Positions 37,568-51,129 are shown, counted from the first letter of the stretch. The stretch: 64,000 bases of DNA from Oceanobacillus massiliensis str. N'diop (GCF_000285495.1 NZ_HE610977.1:169020-233019); one strand, 5' to 3'. Translations and numbers: made by a program. The notes: generated by a model not told the origin, from the sequence alone.

Positions 37568-39280
37568 ATGCCATTCGATGGTATCGTAACAAGAGCAGTT
37601 ACAGAAGAATTAAAGGATAAATTGGTTTCAGGTAAAATAACAAAGATATATCAGCCAACTGCGACCGAGCTTATTTTCACAATCAGAAGTCAGGGGAAAA
37701 ATCATACATTATTGTTTTCAGTCCATCCAACATATGCAAGATTCCATTTGACGGATGATTCATATACCAACCCAAAGGAAGCACCCATGTTTTGCATGGT
37801 GTTAAGGAAGCATCTGTCGGGGGCCATTTTGGAAGACATCACGCAATATGGCATGGAGCGAATCGTAACCTTTTCCATAAAAACAAGAAATGAAATAGGT
37901 GATGTCAGCCATAAATTGCTGGTAGCTGAACTCATGGGAAAACATAGTAATGTGATGATTGTCGACAAGGAAAAAGGACATATCATTGACAGCATTAAAC
38001 ATATTTCCATGGCTCAGAACCGTTACCGGACCATATTGCCCGGTCAGGAATACAAACTGCCCCCATCTCAAAATAAATTGAATCCACTGGAGATTGATGG
38101 AGAGCAGCTCATTCGAAAACTCGACTTTAATGCGGGGAAAATCGATCAGCAAATGGTCGGGATACTGGAAGGATTTTCACCTTTTATCACGAGTGAGATT
38201 ACCAGCAGGGCAAATTTCGGCTCCGATGACGTCTATGCCGATAAGTTTTCAGAAGTGCAGCAGCAGATTATCGGGAATGAATATAGTCCTGCCATTTACC
38301 GTAACGTCAAGGAGGATTTCCATGTACTGCCAATCACTTCCTATACGGGAGAAAAAGCGGAATTTGACAGTGTCAATGTCATGCTGGACACATTCTTCTC
38401 CGGCAAGGCAGAGCGGGATCGTGTCAAACAGCAGGCGAAGGATCTCTATCGATTCATTAAAATTGAGAGAAACAAAAATATACGCAAATTAAAAAAGCAT
38501 AAGCAGACCATTAAAAAAGCCGAAAAAGCAGGCTATTATCAGCAAATGGGTGAGCTTCTGACTGCCCATATGCATCTGGTAAAACAAGGCGATACCAGTA
38601 TCACCGTTACCGATTATTATGACCCGGAACAGGCAGAACGTAGCATTGAACTGAACCCAAACAAAACACCAAGCGAGAATGCACAAGGTTACTTTAAAAC
38701 CTACCAGAAGCTGAAAACATCAAAAGCAGTAATCGAAAAAGAGATAACCCGCACGAACGCGGAAATCGAATACTTCGATCAATTACTGCAGCAGATTGAT
38801 GTGGCAAGTGTGGAGGATATCGAAGGAATTCGCGAGGAACTTCGCGAAGAAGGCTATTTAAAGAAACAAAAATCAAACCGCAAGAACAAAAACAAGCCAT
38901 CTAAACCGGTACCTGAAGAATATACTGCCAGTGATGGCACGTTAATTCTGGTCGGTAAAAACAACAAGCAAAATGAATACGCAACAACTAAGCTTGCACA
39001 CCGGGATGATACCTGGCTGCACACAAAGGATATACCCGGATCACATGTCATCATTCGTGCGAAAGAATATAGTGAACAGACACTGATGGAGGCAGCAGAG
39101 CTTGCCGCTTATTTCAGCAAATCCCAGAGTTCGTCTTCCGTTCCGGTCGATTACACAACGATTCGGAACGTCAAAAAACCTAACGGAGCAAAACCCGGCT
39201 ATGTTATATATGATAATCAGAAAACACTATATGTCACACCACTAAAAGAAACAGTAGATAAGCTTAAGAAAAAAGGATGA
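37568..39280 (+). CDS. rqcH: Ribosome quality control factor RqcH (NFACT family, YloA/FbpA)
   Basis: Binds split 50S subunits with stalled peptidyl-tRNA and directs poly-alanine tailing (570 aa). NFACT-N domain starts MPFDGIVTRAVTEEL, with a central coiled coil (residues about 270-430). A C-terminal NFACT-R domain has HRDDTWLHTKDIPGSHVII, with the DTWLH and GSHV motifs. AGAGGTGATTTT precedes the ATG. It is divergent from yloB. Older annotations call it a fibronectin-binding protein. Confidence 0.94.
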   Translation: MPFDGIVTRAVTEELKDKLVSGKITKIYQPTATELIFTIRSQGKNHTLLFSVHPTYARFHLTDDSYTNPKEAPMFCMVLRKHLSGAILEDITQYGMERIVTFSIKTRNEIGDVSHKLLVAELMGKHSNVMIVDKEKGHIIDSIKHISMAQNRYRTILPGQEYKLPPSQNKLNPLEIDGEQLIRKLDFNAGKIDQQMVGILEGFSPFITSEITSRANFGSDDVYADKFSEVQQQIIGNEYSPAIYRNVKEDFHVLPITSYTGEKAEFDSVNVMLDTFFSGKAERDRVKQQAKDLYRFIKIERNKNIRKLKKHKQTIKKAEKAGYYQQMGELLTAHMHLVKQGDTSITVTDYYDPEQAERSIELNPNKTPSENAQGYFKTYQKLKTSKAVIEKEITRTNAEIEYFDQLLQQIDVASVEDIEGIREELREEGYLKKQKSNRKNKNKPSKPVPEEYTASDGTLILVGKNNKQNEYATTKLAHRDDTWLHTKDIPGSHVIIRAKEYSEQTLMEAAELAAYFSKSQSSSSVPVDYTTIRNVKKPNGAKPGYVIYDNQKTLYVTPLKETVDKLKKKG

Positions 39281-39307
39281 TTCCAATTTGGAATCATCCT
39301 TTTTTTT
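39269..39307. terminator. Bidirectional terminator between rqcH and ohr
   Basis: Hairpin AAAAAAGGATGATTCC/GGAATCATCCTTTTTTT with loop AATTT. It includes the rqcH stop codon and touches the ohr stop, serving both convergent genes. Confidence 0.9.
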
Positions 39308-39731
39308 ATTGAATAGCCTGCGGATTTAATTTCACTTCAATATTGCCTCTTGTTGCCTTTGAATATGGACAAGCCTGATGGGCAGCTTCCGCCAATTCCT
39401 CTGCTTCTTCAGGATTGACACCCTCCATCTTGATATTCAGCGTTACTCCAATTTTATATCCGCCATCTTCAGCATCCTTCATGAAACTGACATCAGCAGT
39501 TGTTTCCGATTCAACTTGCTTTTTCTGCTGTCTCGCCACAGAATTGAGTGCCCCATCGTAACATGCTGCATATCCTGCAGCAAATAGCTGTTCCGGATTG
39601 GATCCTGTTTTATCCGTTTTATTTTTTGCCGGGTTCACTAATTCTAGATCGATTAAACCATCATCGGATTTCACATGTCCATCCCTGCCGTTCTTAGCTG
39701 TAGCACTTGAAGTAAATATAATATCACTCAT
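39306..39731 (-). CDS. Organic hydroperoxide resistance protein (Ohr/OsmC family)
   Basis: Thiol peroxidase reducing organic hydroperoxides (141 aa). The two catalytic cysteines of the family are present at Cys57 (FAAGYAACYDGAL) and Cys121 (HQACPYSKATRGN). GRDGHVKSDDGLIDLEL is the usual Ohr N-terminal region. The neighbouring regulator is LysR-type rather than the MarR-type OhrR usually paired with ohr. Confidence 0.93.
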   Translation of the reverse strand: MSDIIFTSSATAKNGRDGHVKSDDGLIDLELVNPAKNKTDKTGSNPEQLFAAGYAACYDGALNSVARQQKKQVESETTADVSFMKDAEDGGYKIGVTLNIKMEGVNPEEAEELAEAAHQACPYSKATRGNIEVKLNPQAIQ

Positions 39732-39813
39732 TAATAAACATCCTCCTTGTTATGTCGTCCCTATACTATACCTTTCCTTTTTTATAGCTTAGGTAAACAT
39801 GTACAACAGGATA

Positions 39814-40701
39814 TTAATCCAATGCACTTAATGGCTGCTGATGCGGGAGGAATTCGGTATTTGTTAATGCTGTTATGAAATGATCTACCTGTGGCAGCTT
39901 ACGAATGCCTTCCTGATAACAGACCCATGTATCTCTGGTCACACTTTTTCCCGCAAGCTTTAAGGCAATATGCGGATAACGATCCATCATGGAGTCCGAT
40001 ACACTTTCCGGGAGTACGGCCATTCCTATTCCCTGTTTCATAAATTGCTTGCAGGTTTCAATCTGATCCACCGTCATTGTCTTTAAAGGTTTAATCTTTT
40101 CTTGATGATACAGCCAGTTATCAACAAGTTCATGCATGCTATCGTCACTCTTGAAGGAAATTAATGGCCGCTCTTTCAATTTATCTTTCGGAAATGGTTC
40201 CGTATCAAACATGAATAGCGGGTCATCAAACAAGCGGATCGAAGTAGTTTCCCTCAGCTTTTCTCCTCTTATGATACAGACATGGTATTTCTTATGATCA
40301 CGTCTGATATCTTCACTGATTCCGGTGACAAGATCAATGGCAACCTTTGGAAAAGCGGCCGTAAACTCACCCAGTATTGCTGGAAGAAACCGCTGGCTGA
40401 TTAGGGACGAGCACGCAATCGATAGTGTTCCCTGAACATCTTTTCCGGATTCCGCCAGCTTATTTTTCAGTTCATGTTCTCGCGCTATTACTCCGCTTGC
40501 ATGTGCTAAAATGATTTCACCGACCGGAGTCGGTATTAATCGCTTCGATGTCCGTATAAAAATAGCCTCACCAAAATAATCTTCAATATATTTCAGCCTT
40601 TGCGTAACAGCGGGCTGCGAAATTAAGATTACCTTTGCAGTTCCTCTAATAGTACCAATCTCATTCAATTTGAGCAGCAGTAGATAATCATCAATTTTCA
40701 T
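39814..40701 (-). CDS. LysR family transcriptional regulator
   Basis: 295-residue LysR-type regulator. N-terminal winged helix-turn-helix at residues about 1-65 (GTIRGTAKVILISQPAVTQRLKYIE region with SQPAVTQRL), then a substrate-binding-like effector domain from about residue 90. The effector is unknown. It lies 82 nt upstream of ohr in the same orientation and could be cotranscribed with it, but a direct regulatory link is not shown. Confidence 0.9.
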   Translation of the reverse strand: MKIDDYLLLLKLNEIGTIRGTAKVILISQPAVTQRLKYIEDYFGEAIFIRTSKRLIPTPVGEIILAHASGVIAREHELKNKLAESGKDVQGTLSIACSSLISQRFLPAILGEFTAAFPKVAIDLVTGISEDIRRDHKKYHVCIIRGEKLRETTSIRLFDDPLFMFDTEPFPKDKLKERPLISFKSDDSMHELVDNWLYHQEKIKPLKTMTVDQIETCKQFMKQGIGMAVLPESVSDSMMDRYPHIALKLAGKSVTRDTWVCYQEGIRKLPQVDHFITALTNTEFLPHQQPLSALD

Positions 40702-41101
40702 ATAGGCATTCCCCCAGATAACAATACATATTTAGTTCAATTATATATCAGTATTGGACTTATTACACAAAAAGTGTGGTTGCGGCAGTATATTGGCCAT
40801 AATTCGGTAGAGGAACAGATACTCTCATAATCGATACGCTGTATGGAATTTCCGATAAGCGGCAATGAAGGCAACTGTCTTAAAAGGACCGGACATATTA
40901 TTAGACGTATCTAAAATGTCCGGTCCTTTTTATGCATATTTCCACTCGATTCCAAATCTCAATATGTAGTCACATCCAGGCAAAAAATCAATATTCCATG
41001 CGGTAACCTTTTCTGAAGTGAATAATAGCAGGCTATTTTCCTTTATGCATCCATTAGCATTTAAGCAGTAAATCCGCATATGACGGCGATGCTATTGTTA
41101 T
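40702..41101. other. Gene-free region between lysR and fra
   Basis: About 400 bp without a credible gene. It holds a strong hairpin (listed separately) and AT-rich DNA next to lysR with TATAAT on the minus strand at about 40740-40750, which may be part of the lysR promoter. Confidence 0.45.
40882..40930. terminator. Hairpin/terminator between lysR and fra
   Basis: 14-bp arms AAAGGACCGGACAT/ATGTCCGGTCCTTT enclose a loop that itself contains the small palindrome TTAGACGTATCTAA. A/T runs flank both sides. It lies about 170 nt after the fra stop on the minus strand, so it may terminate fra transcription. Confidence 0.7.
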
Positions 41102-41473
41102 TTATTTCCTCCAAAAAGCGGAACAATCTGCCTTATCCGAAATATTGAACTCGATCATTTTTTCAAGTAACGAGAAATCAAACGGACGATCCCACTCGAA
41201 CCGTACCAGCTGCTTACTGTGACTATAGCCGGATTTAATAATTTCATCAGAAAAATGAAGAATCCCTGCCCGTTCAGGTGAGACAGCCAAGTGATGCTTT
41301 GCAATGCTGAAGCCGATTATAAATGTGCCATGATCGGTAAACATAGGCTGATTCCAAGCAATCCTTGGCACTAAACCAGGAAATTTCTTCATTACCCAGG
41401 TTAGGACTTCTTCCGTTCGCATCCGTTGCTGTGGGTTATCAATCCTTGCTAAATAGTCTTCAAAAACTTCCAT
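41102..41473 (-). CDS. fra: Frataxin-like iron chaperone Fra (YdhG, DUF1801)
   Basis: 123-residue YdhG-like protein, the functional frataxin analogue that supplies iron for Fe-S clusters and haem in B. subtilis. The conserved RTEEVLTWVMKKFPGL, WNQPMFTDHGTFIIGFS (key WNQPMF) and MIEFNISDKADCSAFWRK regions are all there. Isolated gene, 200 bp from pyrE. Sequence match to the family is strong; the role in this organism is by homology. Confidence 0.9.
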   Translation of the reverse strand: MEVFEDYLARIDNPQQRMRTEEVLTWVMKKFPGLVPRIAWNQPMFTDHGTFIIGFSIAKHHLAVSPERAGILHFSDEIIKSGYSHSKQLVRFEWDRPFDFSLLEKMIEFNISDKADCSAFWRK

Positions 41474-41672
41474 ATTGTTCCCCCTCCATATTCATCTCCC
41501 AACGATTTTAATGCCGACAGCCAGAAGAAGCTGCGCTTTTAAGCACCCTTATTACTTTACGATACACTTTACCGCACTGGCCGTCAAAATACGAATGGCC
41601 GGGGGCATGCCCCCCTACTTAAGAAAAGGCTATTCGGCTTACCTCTGCCTGATTATGAAAATTTCCGGTTCC
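41474..41672. other. pyrE-fra intergenic region
   Basis: About 200 bp. A GC-rich palindrome GGGGGCATGCCCCC at about 41600-41614 could be part of a terminator for the pyr operon, but a T-run is lacking. Confidence 0.35.
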
Positions 41673-42270
41673 CTAAAGACTGTCTCTCCAGTCGAATAAT
41701 TTATTTTTTTCATTGCTGTTAAGTTTTCCTTCCTCAACCAGTGCTTCCACAAGCTCATCGAAATTTGTGATTGTTTCAAAAGGAAGCTGTGCGTTTGCAA
41801 ACTGTTGCTCCGCCTTTTTAAGACCATATGTAAAGATGGCAAAGATACTTAATACTTCAGCACCCTGTGTCTGCAAGGCTTTAGCAGATGCAATTGCTGA
41901 CCCGCCCGTCGAAATCAAATCTTCTATCACGAGCACCTTCTTTCCTTCGGTGATATGCCCCTCAATCTGATTACCTTTCCCATGGCCTTTTGGTTTTGAA
42001 CGTACATATACCATCGGAAGATCTAATCTGTCAGCAAGCCAGGCAGCATGCGGAATTCCTGCGGTAGCACAACCAGCAATCACATCCGGTTTCATATCCA
42101 TTGATGCTATTTTTTCTGCAAATGCCTCACTGATTTTCGCACGTATTTTAGGATAGGACATGGTTAAGCGGTTGTCGCAATATATTGGTGATTGAATCCC
42201 CGAAGTCCAAGTAAAATAATTATCAGGATTTATTTGCACGGCTTTGATTTCCAGTAATTCTCTTGCCAGT

Positions 42271-42287
<17 letters not shown>
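41673..42287 (-). CDS. pyrE: Orotate phosphoribosyltransferase
   Basis: Joins orotate and PRPP to OMP (204 aa). The PRPP loop VLVIEDLISTGGSAI is present, and the catalytic loop region KPKGHGKGNQIEG contains the conserved lysines. GAGGAGTGGGATA precedes the ATG, which overlaps the end of pyrF by 17 nt. It is the last gene of the operon. Confidence 0.96.
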
Positions 42288-44646
<2,359 letters not shown>

Positions 44647-44650
<4 letters not shown>

Positions 44651-47600
44651 ACTGTCGCTGCCGCCTTCTGGTCCATAGGCTTTGCACTGAAGGTGGTAGA
44701 GTCGATAACATTCAGAATTGCATTTGCCGTATCCATGTTTGTAAGACATGCAATACCATGCTCTACTGCTTCTCTGCGAATCAGGAAACCATCCGATCTT
44801 GGTCTTTTTCCTGAGTTAAGGGTATTCACTACAAATTGAACCTGACCATTTTCAATAATGGAAAGTACATTTGGTTCAGTGGATCCAATCTTGGCTACTT
44901 CAACGACCGGTAATCCGCCAGTTTTTCTCACATAGTCGGCCGTTCCCTCTGTTGCATAGAGCAGGAATCCCAGCTGATGGAACCCTTCTGCAATTTCAAG
45001 CATTTCGCTTTTGTCCTTATCGGCGACCGTCAGAAGAACGCCTCCTTCTTGCGGAACTGTCAGACCTGCTGCGATTAAACCTTTATACAAAGCCTTTTCC
45101 AGTGTTTTGTCATAACCGATTGCTTCACCGGTTGACTTCATTTCCGGCCCAAGTATCGTATCGACACTGCGTAACTTTTCAAAAGAAAATACCGGAATTT
45201 TTACCGATACCTGGGATTGCTCAGGCAGAATACCTGTTTCATATCCCAAATCCTTCAGTTTAATTCCCAAGATGCATTTTGTGGCAATCTTTGCCATTGT
45301 CACACCGGTTATTTTACTCAGGAATGGAATTGTTCTGCTTGCACGCGGATTTACTTCCAGGACATACACATCTTGCCCCCGGATGATAAACTGAATATTG
45401 ATTAATCCCTTTACATGCAGTGCGTTGGCGATTTTAGTTGCAGCATCCAAACATTTTTCATTAACCGACGCACTCAGTCTCTGGGGCGGATAGACGGCCA
45501 TTGAGTCTCCTGAGTGTACACCGGCACGCTCGATATGTTCCATAATCCCAGGAATGATGGTCGTTTCCCCATCACTGATTGCATCTACCTCTGCTTCAAT
45601 ACCCGTTAAATATTTATCGATCAAAATTGGATGCTCCGGGTCGATGTTATCGGATTTGGCAAGATACGTTTCCAATTCCTTATCGTCATAGACAATCTCC
45701 ATTCTGCTTCCGCCGATGACATAGGATGGTCTTACAAGCACTGGATACCCAATTGTGTTTGCCACTTTGATTGCCTGATCCAGTTTTCGTACTGCCTTCC
45801 CATTTGGTCTCAGCAGATTCAATTCATCCAGCAGAATTTCGAATTTATCGCGGTCTTCCGCTCTGTCAATTGCCTCCAGATTGGTGCCTAGAATGGAAAC
45901 CCCTCTTCGTTCCAAACCAGCTGCCAGGTTGATTGCTGTCTGACCTCCAAATTGGACGATTACACCTTCAGGCTGTTCCAATTCTACAACATGCATGACG
46001 TCTTCCAATGTCAACGGCTCAAAGTAAAGCTTATCAGAAATACTGAAATCGGTGGAAACTGTTTCTGGATTATTGTTCATGATAATCGCTTCATAGCCCA
46101 TTTCTTTTATTGCCAGGACAGAGTGAACCGTTGCATAATCAAACTCTATTCCCTGGCCAATTCGAATCGGCCCCGATCCGAGAACAAGAATTTTCCGGCG
46201 TTCTGAAGTGATGGATTCATTTTCTTCTTCATAAGTGCTGTAAAAATACGGCGTTTCTGACTCAAATTCCGCTGCACAAGTATCCACCATCTTAAAGACC
46301 GGTCGAATATTCCGGTTCATTCGGTGGCTATATATATCATCAACTGTTGCATTCCATAATCTTGCTATCTGCGAATCCGCGAAACCAATTCTTTTTGCCC
46401 TATCCAGCAATTCATCTGAAAATGGATTTGCTTCCAGTTCTCTCTCAAGCCCTATCAATCTTTCCATCTTCACAAGGAAGAAAGGATCAATCTTCGTCAT
46501 TTGAAAAATATCATCTACTGAATATCCTCGGCGAAATGCTTCAGCGATAACGAATATGCGCTCATCATCCGCCTTTTTCATACGTTTTTCCAAAATATCA
46601 TCGGTTAGCCGGATAAGCGATTTAAGCCATAGCTCCTCTGTTCCCAGTTCAAGAGAACGAATTCCTTTTAAAAGCGATTCTTCAAAGTTACGTCCGATTG
46701 CCATGACTTCTCCGGTCGCTTTCATCTGTGTGCCAAGTCTGCGATCACCTGTTGTGAATTTATCAAAGGGAAATCTTGGGAACTTTGTCACAACATAGTC
46801 CAGTGCCGGTTCAAACATCGCATATGTTTTACCTGTAATCGGGTTAATGATTTCATCCAATGTATAACCAATTGCAATTTTTGCCGCTACCTTTGCAATC
46901 GGATAACCAGTTGCTTTGGATGCAAGCGCTGATGATCGGCTGACCCTTGGATTTACTTCGATTATGTAATAGTCAAAGCTGTTCGGATCAAGCGCCAGCT
47001 GAACATTGCAACCACCCTCGATTTGGAGTGCCCTGATAATTTTTAAAGATGCATTCCGAAGCATATGGTACTCCCTGTCACTTAAAGTCTGGGAAGGCGC
47101 GACAACGATTGAATCACCCGTATGAATTCCAACAGGATCCACATTCTCCATATTGCAGACAACAATAGCCTGGTCATTTTTATCACGCATGACTTCATAC
47201 TCAATTTCCTTAAATCCGGCAATATTTCTCTCTACAAGACATTGATTGACGGGGGAAAGTGCCAGGCCATTCTTTGTGACTTCCTTCAATTCCTGTAAGC
47301 TGTAGCACATTCCTCCACCCGTTCCACCGAGTGTATATGCGGGTCGTACAATAAGCGGGAAGCCAATCTCATCTGCAAAATCGAGAGCCTCGTCTACCGT
47401 ATGGACGATACTGCTTTCCGGTACTGGCTCGTTTAACTGATTCATCAGATCTCTGAACTGCTCCCGATCCTCTGCTTTCTGGATTGCCTCCAGTGTTGTG
47501 CCGAGCAGCTGTACATCGTATTTTGACAGAATGCCTTTTTCTTCAAGAGCCATAGCAAGATTCAAACCTGTTTGTCCACCAAGTGTCGGTAGTAGTGCAT

Positions 47601-47850
47601 CCGGTTGTTCCTTTCGAATAATCTTCGTTAGAAACTCAACGGTTAAAGGTTCCATATATACTTGGTCTGCTACAGTATTGTCTGTCATAATCGTGGCCGG
47701 GTTTGAATTGGCGAGAATAACTGTAAATCCTTCTTCCTTTAAAGCCTGACAAGCCTGGGTTCCGGAATAGTCGAACTCTGCGGCCTGACCAATGACAATG
47801 GGGCCTGAACCAATGACCAGGATTTTCTGGATGTCTGTTTTTTTAGTCAT
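44647..47850 (-). CDS. pyrAB: Carbamoyl-phosphate synthase large subunit, pyrimidine-specific
   Basis: Makes carbamoyl phosphate from ammonia, bicarbonate and two ATP (1067 aa). Two homologous ATP-grasp halves are seen: [21 protein letters not shown] at the start and [20 protein letters not shown] after about residue 550. The MGS-like allosteric domain is at the C-terminus. GAGGAGG lies 6 nt before the ATG, which overlaps pyrAA by 8 nt. Confidence 0.97.
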
Positions 47851-48943
47851 ATGCTTCCTCCTCATTCTTCACTTGATTTTCCGTAATCATGTTCAAAAAC
47901 TCATCGAATAAGTAATTCGTATCCTCCGGACCAGGTGACGCTTCCGGGTGGTACTGTACCGAAAAGGCTGGGTAGACCGTATGCTTGATCCCTTCCACTG
48001 TATGGTCATTCAGCGCTATCTGTGTAAGCTCCAGATCGGTCGCATCCAATGATGCAGCTCTAACTGCATAACTATGATTTTGTGAGGTTAAATACGTCTT
48101 GCACTTCACGATATCCTTGACAGGATGATTGGCACCACGGTGTCCAAATTTCAATTTTTCAGTATCCGCTCCACAAGCAAGCGCAAGTAACTGATGGCCT
48201 AAACATATACCAAACACCGGAACTTTCCCTAGGATTTGCTTTATCATCTCAATTGCCTCTGGCACATCTTTTGGATCTCCAGGACCATTTGTCAGCATAA
48301 TTCCATCAGGCCTTAAGCGCAAAATAGCTTCAGCACTGTAATTATGCGGAACTACAGTAATATGGCAATTACGCTTTGTTAGTTCACGCAGGATGCCATG
48401 TTTCGCTCCAAAATCCACCATCACGATACGCTGTCCCCTGCTCGGTACAACATATGGCTTTATTGTAGACGTTTGCTTAACTTGATCGGTCGGCATAATC
48501 AGATTTCTCACCTGATCAATAAGCTTTTCGGAAGAAACATCCACATCAGTGATCATGGCTTTCATTGTTCCGTGCTTACGAATGATTTTCGTAAGTTTTC
48601 TTGTATCGATCCCGTAAATGCCAGGTATATCATGTGCTTTCAAAAAGTGATCCAGGTTTTCTTCATTCCGGAAATTCGATGGTGCATCACTTACTTCTTT
48701 TACAACAAATCCGTGGATAAATGGCGTTACGGTTTCAAAATCATCTCGATTTATGCCATAATTCCCGACTAATGGATAGGTCATCGCAACGATCTGTCCG
48801 CAGTAGGATGGATCTGAGATAACTTCCTGGTAGCCTGTCATACCTGTATTGAATACAACTTCACCTTTTGCAGTCTGCTCACTGCCAAATCCTTCACCAA
48901 TAAATACCGTACCGTCTTCAAGAATCAATTGTCGTTTAGCCAT
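47843..48943 (-). CDS. pyrAA: Carbamoyl-phosphate synthase small subunit, pyrimidine-specific
   Basis: Glutamine amidotransferase subunit supplying ammonia to PyrAB (366 aa). Class I GATase triad: nucleophile Cys in [12 protein letters not shown], and the His/Glu pair in [19 protein letters not shown] precedes the ATG. Overlaps the end of pyrC by 8 nt. Confidence 0.97.
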   Translation of the reverse strand: MAKRQLILEDGTVFIGEGFGSEQTAKGEVVFNTGMTGYQEVISDPSYCGQIVAMTYPLVGNYGINRDDFETVTPFIHGFVVKEVSDAPSNFRNEENLDHFLKAHDIPGIYGIDTRKLTKIIRKHGTMKAMITDVDVSSEKLIDQVRNLIMPTDQVKQTSTIKPYVVPSRGQRIVMVDFGAKHGILRELTKRNCHITVVPHNYSAEAILRLRPDGIMLTNGPGDPKDVPEAIEMIKQILGKVPVFGICLGHQLLALACGADTEKLKFGHRGANHPVKDIVKCKTYLTSQNHSYAVRAASLDATDLELTQIALNDHTVEGIKHTVYPAFSVQYHPEASPGPEDTNYLFDEFLNMITENQVKNEEEAYD

Positions 48944-50218
48944 GAATATCCTCCTTGTATACAACGTTGCCAGCAGCGAGTGTCAATACTGGTATTCCTT
49001 TTACCTTCCATCCTTGGAAAGGAGTGTTTTTCCCCTTTGAGCAGAAAGTCTCTTTATCTATAACTGTTTCTTTCTCTAAATCTATCACTGTTAAATCTGC
49101 TGGACTGCCTATCTCAAGCGTCCCGTATGGAAGAGCGAAGACGCCAGCAGGCTTATTTGTCATCCATTCTACCAGCTGGTTTAGCGAAATTTTTCCAGTT
49201 TCAACTAAGTTGGTATATAAAAGCGAAAATGCTGTTTCAAGTCCGACAATACCAAATGGCGCATCTACAAAGCCTTTCGCTTTTTCATCGATGGAATGGG
49301 GAGCATGGTCAGTCGCTATGAAATCGATTGTTCCATCGAGAAGCCCTTCCCATAATGCCTGCTGATCTTCTTTAGAGCGTAAGGGAGGATTCATCTTATA
49401 ATTTGCATCATTCTGATGGATATCTTCTTCGTTCATCAGAATATGATGCGGTGTTACTTCAGCTGTTACATTGATTCCGGCTTTCTTTGCATCGCGAATG
49501 ACGCGCACCGATTCCTTTGTACTCACATGGCAAACATGGTAGTGACAGTCTGCCGCTTCTGCAAGCAGGACATCTCTGGCAATCTGCACGGATTCACTCA
49601 ATGATGGTATACCAGGAAGATTCAAACGTTTGCTCACCTCTCCATCATGTACAACCCCGCCATATACGATTGAATTGTCCTCACAATGTGCCACAATCGG
49701 CACGCCGCATGCTGCTGCCTCCTTCATGGCCCGCAGCATTTGATCTGCTGTCTGTATGCCGACACCATCATCCGTGAATGCAAATGCTCCCATTTCACTT
49801 AATTCCTTGATGTTGGTAATTTCTTTCCCTTTTAGCCCTTTAGTAATCGCCGCATAAGGAAGTACCCTGATTTTTGCATCAGTTTCTATTTTTGCAAGCA
49901 GCGCTCTGAGGGCATCCCCGCTATCAGGAACCGGATTCGTGTTCGGCATTGCGCAGACTGTAGTATATCCGCCTCTGGCAGCAGCTGCCGTACCAGTAAA
50001 TATGGTTTCTTTATGCTCACCGCCAGGCTCCCGAAGATGGATATGCACATCAATGAATCCTGGCAATACCAGTCTTCCTCCAAGGTCAATCGTTTCATCG
50101 GCTTCATCTGGAATGCTGGTATCTATTTTTTTATTTTATTCTCTTCAATCAGGATTTCACATGCCGTGAATTCATCTGTTGGCAATAAGCGAGTAGCGTT
50201 TTTCAATATTGTTTTCAT
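48936..50218 (-). pseudogene. pyrC: Dihydroorotase, interrupted by a -1 frameshift
   Basis: Zinc amidohydrolase cyclising carbamoyl aspartate. The N-terminal 31 residues (starting MKTILKNATRLLPTDEF) end at a TAG after an A-run. The rest, with [20 protein letters not shown] (metal HxH), [16 protein letters not shown] and ATDHAPH, is in another frame. Adding one base to the seven-base T/A run at 50126-50132 gives 427 residues, the usual length. The ATG follows GGGGGATTATC and overlaps pyrB by 47 nt. An internal start after the break would lose a needed N-terminal strand. Likely a sequence error, given an otherwise complete pyr operon. Confidence 0.93.
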
Positions 50219-51098
50219 TGATAATCCCCCATTCATTTAATACATGCATCATAATTGCCATTCTTACATATACACCATTTTCCATTTGTTTAAAAATACG
50301 GGAACGTCTGCATTCGACCAAGTCTGTATCGATCTCAACACCCCTGTTAATTGGGGCAGGATGCATGATAATTGCCTGCTCCTTCATTCTTTTTTCCCGT
50401 TCCTCTGTTAATCCATAGAGCTCCAGATAATCAGATGTTTCAGCTTTATGAAGATGCCTTTCATGCTGTATTCGCAGCAGCATGGTAACATCACAAATTT
50501 CTACTGCTTCATCGATTGAAATATAAGGAAGTTCCAGTTCATCATCTTCAAATCCGGGGGCAGCAGTCAAAAATACAGTTGCCCCGAGTTTTTGAAGGGC
50601 CAGTGCATTGGAGCGTGCCACCCGGCTATGTTTGATATCACCGGCAATTGCAATCTTTAATCCTTCAATACATCCAAACTCCTGATAGATTGTCAGCAGA
50701 TCAAGCATACATTGGGTGGGATGCTCTTCTTTTCCTGCGCCCGCATTGATTACCGGTATGGATAGCCTGTTATCCAGCTCATCCAGCCAGTGGTCTGATG
50801 GATGGCGAATGACGAGGAGATCAGAACCGATCGCTTCAAATGTCCTTGCCGTATCGTAGAGTGACTCCCCCTTAAGAACACTGGAAGATTCAGAGTGAAA
50901 GTCGAGAATTTCAAGACCCAATTTCTTTTGTGCCACATTAAAACTCATTTTTGTCCGTGTACTCGGTTCAAAGAAGAGATTTGCTGCAAACAATTGCTGG
51001 TTTAGCATAACCTTTTGTTTTTGATAGCTTTCGGCTTTCCTTAGGATTGCATATATTTCCTCTGTCGTGAGCTGATTAACGGATACAAAATGTCTCAT
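50172..51098 (-). CDS. pyrB: Aspartate carbamoyltransferase catalytic subunit
   Basis: Condenses carbamoyl phosphate and aspartate (308 aa). Carbamoyl-phosphate site FEPSTRTKMSF at about residues 46-56, and later HPTQCMLDLLT and HPAPINRGVE. AAGGAGGACCT precedes the ATG. The upstream in-frame extension reads through the PyrR attenuator and is not translated. Confidence 0.96.
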   Translation of the reverse strand: MRHFVSVNQLTTEEIYAILRKAESYQKQKVMLNQQLFAANLFFEPSTRTKMSFNVAQKKLGLEILDFHSESSSVLKGESLYDTARTFEAIGSDLLVIRHPSDHWLDELDNRLSIPVINAGAGKEEHPTQCMLDLLTIYQEFGCIEGLKIAIAGDIKHSRVARSNALALQKLGATVFLTAAPGFEDDELELPYISIDEAVEICDVTMLLRIQHERHLHKAETSDYLELYGLTEEREKRMKEQAIIMHPAPINRGVEIDTDLVECRRSRIFKQMENGVYVRMAIMMHVLNEWGIINENNIEKRYSLIANR

Positions 51099-51129
51099 AG
51101 GTCCTCCTTGGGATAAAAGATTTTTGCAT

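Noticed and set aside
41595..41620. Terminator for the pyr operon at the GC-rich palindrome
   Set aside because: GGGGGCATGCCCCC is short and lacks a following T-run on the minus strand, so I did not list it as a terminator.
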